Source: Holacanthus passer (taxonomy: Eukaryota > Chordata > Actinopteri > Pomacanthidae). Taken from it: DNA of 64,000 bases. How positions within the stretch are numbered: the first letter of the stretch is position 1; every line of letters begins with the position of its first letter. Positions 60,401 through 64,000 of this stretch are shown in pieces. Below the pieces are notes generated by a model that made no database searches, was not told the origin of the DNA, and saw only the letters and a list, made by a program, of their open reading frames with translations. A program made the position numbers and the translations under genes. Location: the NCBI GenBank assembly GCA_025331565.1, contig JAFREQ010000030.1, positions 124,001-188,000 on the forward strand. The letters run 5' to 3'.

Positions 60401-62114
60401 CTCAGTTGCTAACCTTCACACAGCAAAACCTGTGAGTGTGAACTCATGTGCAGGTGCCACATAAGCTGTAGATCAGGTGGAAGAGCAGGTTTGACATTAA
60501 TTACAGGGTTCAGTCTCCACGTCCTTCTTTTGGAGTGTTGAGACATTGAACCCCAAATTGGTCCAGATGTGTGTACAAGGAAAGAAATGTAGGTCGCTTT
60601 TGGACAAAACATGTGCCAGTTGAATCTAAGGGGCCAGTCAAGCACTCAGTATCTGGTTTCACTGATGCTGCAGCAATACAGACGTTATCTTGTTGCAAGA
60701 ATTGAATTGCACCCCTTTGTGTGAATAAGTGCTAGATATATTAAGACACTATTACATCATAATAGTATTAATAGTAATTGATGATGATGATATTAATAGT
60801 AAATGATGATGATGATTATATTCTAATTATCGTGTCGCGCATACTGTACAAATGTACATACACAATGTTAAAAAATGAGTAAATAATACCAATATTTTCA
60901 TTCTCTTTTTTCCTCTGGGCAGCCATGTATTCCTGTTTTCCTTTTATCTCTGTCACATACACACTGCCCACAGGACAGTAATTTCCTCTGACAGGCTGTT
61001 AAGGTCAACCCTCGGGCTGTGTGATAGCTTCACTCCAGGGGATTGCTGTGAAGATGGGCATAAACTTTCCACCCTTTACCCACCTGACACTCAGATGATA
61101 ACTAAAGACTGTGTGTGTGTGTACACAGTATATAAGTGTTTACGTTGTCTGTGTGTGTGGCAGTGGTAGGGTCGTCCTCTTCCAGCAAACCATGTTCCCT
61201 TCATAGAAGCAAGGAAGATAGAGAAAAAGCGATTACAGGGGTGGCTACAAAGCAGTGGAAGTTAAGGATAAATGTGGTCAAAAAAAGCGTATAAGCGTCA
61301 TGATGTATCTGCCGCTACTCTAATGTGTGTGTGTGTGTGTGTGTGTGAGTGTGTGCAGGGCGAGAGTAACAGTCTGCTTGTAATACATTTTTAGATGACT
61401 GACATTTAGAGCTAATGAGAAACGCAGCTTAAATAATTACAACAAATGGCTGGCAGGACAGGAAAAAAACAAAGCATTTATAGAATCCCACATCTCACCC
61501 TGATTGTTAAATGAAAAAAATGAAAATTACATACGTGGACTCATGCAGATAAACTTAGTCCTTCATGATTGACACGCATGAGTGGGAACTTTAAGGCTGT
61601 AGATTGTATGTTATGGAAAGTGTTATGTGAGCAGTGCTTCTGCCATGTGAATTGTATTATGTGACATGATGTACTATTTCTGCCTGTTTTATGAGTTTGA
61701 GCTTTTTACAAGTACAAATGTTCCTAATATAAGGTGGGGATTGAACACATCCACCTGTTTCTGTGTTTCTGTGCTTGGAAAGCTGCGTTTCCAGGACTGA
61801 CAGCGTGGTTGCATTAGAAATCTTATTTAGTATTTGTGAGCCGTCATTCAAAGTTATTCAAACCGACAGCAGCATGAGCCCACACCCTTAAAAAGAGCAT
61901 TCATTTCATCTCCTTGGCAGGGATGAAGACAGCAGCAGCATCCTCTGGGGGCTCATCGCACAGCTTACCACAGATGACTTAAGCTTTGAGTAGGAGAAGG
62001 AGAGAAAAGACAGGAGTAAACTAAGGTCATTCCAAATCTTCATTCACAAGAAACTAACACAACCAACACAAACAGATATCTGTATTATCATTATAAATAT
62101 CATAATAAAGAGTA
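57468..62114. other. intergenic, no gene supported
   Basis: AT-rich sequence without a recognisable exon. Two weak plus-strand exon-like segments (58808-58850 and 61921-61993) are discussed under findings. Confidence 0.4.
61324..61347. repeat. (TG)n microsatellite
   Basis: Twelve TG units in a wider TG-rich stretch (61111-61160 also TG-rich). Confidence 0.9.
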
Positions 62115-62220
62115 TGACCTGGACCTGCTCTGTACGTAAAGTGCCTTGAGATGACTTTTGTTGTGATTTGGCACTATACAAATAAAATTGAATTAAATTG
62201 AATAATAATAAAATAAAAGT
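62115..62220 (+). mobile_element. LINE 3' tail
   Basis: It reads GTAAAGTGCCTTGAGATGAC, TTTTGTTGTGATTTGGCACT, ATACAAATAAAATTGAATTA and then an (AATA)-rich end. This is the standard 3' end of a widespread fish non-LTR retrotransposon, 5'-truncated to about 100 bp. Confidence 0.75.
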
Positions 62221-64000
62221 TTTGTTGAGTTTTTAAATTTGACATTTATTTTTAACACAGACAATACAGGAATAATTTAATTAATTATAATCTATTTCTT
62301 TAGCTTAGCACAATACCATTATCAAAGTAGCATTATCAAAGGGCTCCACAGGCCCACATTACACAGGAAATAAAACTGAGGTGACTTTTAACCACCTTTT
62401 ACATGGACTGTGTTTTTCTCCGTCCTAAAGAGGGCAGAGGGAGTGTTATGATGCTGCAGACCGGATTTCCACATGACCTCACTTTCGACACATCATAATA
62501 GTCATGTCAAGAACGAGATGGATGGCATGGTCCAAGTAAGGTCCAAACACTTATGCCAGGTTCAGACTACACGATATCAGCCCGATCAGCAGCCTGATCT
62601 GGCAGATGTAGGGCGTGGGGTCAGGAACAATAATGTCACAGCACGGCAATTAATCATTTTATCCTGTGTGGTGTGTCATAGTGTCATAGCATGACGTATT
62701 CCAAACGTTAACCACACAGAACGCTCTTCAGTGCAAAACTGTAAACATGGCGAAACAAAAGGGGAATGATGTTGTTGGTGCTGTGAGCAGGAACTCTGAA
62801 ACAGAGGATAAGTCATCATTACTTTGTCTTTCAATTTTAGGCTTTTTTAGTGGGTCCAAAGTGGACCTATAGCCAGTAGGTGATTTTAGGGGGGATGAGG
62901 GGGGTGCCATGCCACTTGTTAGCAAAATCAAATCAAATGCATCAAAAGCAATTGCTAACCTGCCAACCACCCTCTCCACTCCTTAGTGGCAGAGTGCAGG
63001 GGTTGTTATGTTGAATATGTTAGTTCTGTGGTAAGTACTGAGGCTATACTTTGTGGTGATGCAGAACTTGTATCTCTCTGCTGTGTATCTGTGAATTACA
63101 GGTTGAGCAGATATTGAATGACTATGATTTCTGTAATGTCACAACATCGGCTGAACAGAGATTGAAGTTCGTCCAGGGGTGGCACAGCAAGCTCTTTCTG
63201 TTGAATTTAAACAGGAGGTTGGTTAGAATAGAAAAGTTGAGTTAAATTTGTTGAGTGAAAACAGAAGTTATAGACAGGCTATTTGTAACATCAGGGCTAG
63301 CAAAATCACAAGTAGCTGGAAAATGGAAGGACATGGGACCATTTCACAAAAGTGATTTGTGAGCACTGTTTATGTGCAGATTGCAAATGGTGGCAGCATC
63401 ATTGTCTTCTATACCTCTCACTAACGATTGTCAACTTCTGCTGGGCTTTTGCATAATCACGTGTCGGTTGCAAGCCTGGTATTTGTGTTGATTGGTGACA
63501 CATTTCAAAATTAAAACTATAGAAGAGTTTGAAGTTCAGATACTGGTCAAAGCTTCAGAGAATCTACCGGCAGAATCAGCATTAAGAACATGTGACAGGA
63601 CAGTGGCACAAGGCTTACCACTGGGAGGAGATAAAGGTGCATTGAAAACAATAGCTGATCTGAGACATAAAGGTTGACAGTTATGAGGGGGAAAAAACAT
63701 GGTGAGGACCAAATCTGCACCTAATAATTAGTTTCAAACTGAAAGACCCAATAAGATCCAGGAAATAGCAGGAAAGTGTGTTAGAATTTTTAATATAGAT
63801 ATTAAAGTCACCAAGGATGATTGCTCTGTCATATTTGGGCATAACAAGAAAGAGAAGCTCAGAAAATGTATGAATAAAACCATTTAGCTTAGGAGGTCTG
63901 TATAAAAGTATGCAAAGCAGAGGAACTGGACAAGAAATTAAGAAAGTTCAAGCATCAAAAGAAGATCAAAACAGGGGGGTGGAAAGAGCCTCTTGTTGGC
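62221..64000. other. intergenic, no gene seen
   Basis: No supported exon. A block at 62553-62610 (CAGGTTCAGACTACACGATA, then TCAGCCCGATCAGC) resembles the end of a fish DNA-transposon repeat, but no matching inverted end was located. Confidence 0.4.

Noticed and set aside
1..64000. CRISPR arrays, operons, bacterial or phage genes
   Set aside because: None seen. All recognised genes are intron-containing vertebrate genes, and the tandem repeats are simple microsatellites or transposon copies.

Overview
The window is vertebrate nuclear DNA, almost certainly from a ray-finned (teleost) fish. The genes are split by GT-AG introns. The proteins match vertebrate families, and the spaces between them are AT-rich and full of teleost-type dispersed repeats: Tc1-like, hAT-like and other TIR elements, LINE tails and (CA)n microsatellites.

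Six recognisable protein-coding loci are present. Left to right they are: the last exon of pgam1 (+, 620-789); complete exosc1 (+, eight coding exons, 2287-5238); complete knop1 (-, four coding exons, 7040-9309); complete gprc5b (-, three coding exons, 13891-18206); a LITAF-domain gene (-, five coding exons, 23951-25889); and a somatostatin receptor closest to sstr5 (-, four coding exons, 49902-55219). exosc1 and knop1 are convergent, with their 3' ends about 0.8-1.8 kb apart. Everything recognised from knop1 rightwards lies on the minus strand.

Two further minus-strand candidates lack a family assignment. One is a possible terminal exon at 48188-48403, which could be a distal 3' exon of sstr5. 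The other is an open, splice-compatible reading frame at 56996-57467. The long gaps (18.2-23.4 kb, 28.8-48.2 kb, 57.5-64 kb) show no gene I can support. They hold decayed transposons: a Tc1-like transposase and a non-LTR retrotransposon remnant at 26.95-28.76 kb, an L2-like LINE end at 33.3-33.7 kb, a decayed hAT-like transposase at 39.4-40.3 kb, and several short TIR elements.

The genes do not form an operon or pathway: glycolysis (pgam1), RNA decay (exosc1), a nucleolar protein (knop1), two GPCRs and an endosomal membrane protein. The neighbourhoods are informative, though. PGAM1-EXOSC1 is a human 10q24 pair, while KNOP1-GPRC5B is human 16p12 and SSTR5 is 16p13, so the 5.2-7.0 kb interval spans a synteny junction. 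The most notable sequence features are an in-frame duplication of a LITAF exon, a four- or five-exon sstr5 (the mammalian coding region is intronless), and an acidic insertion in the third cytoplasmic loop of gprc5b.
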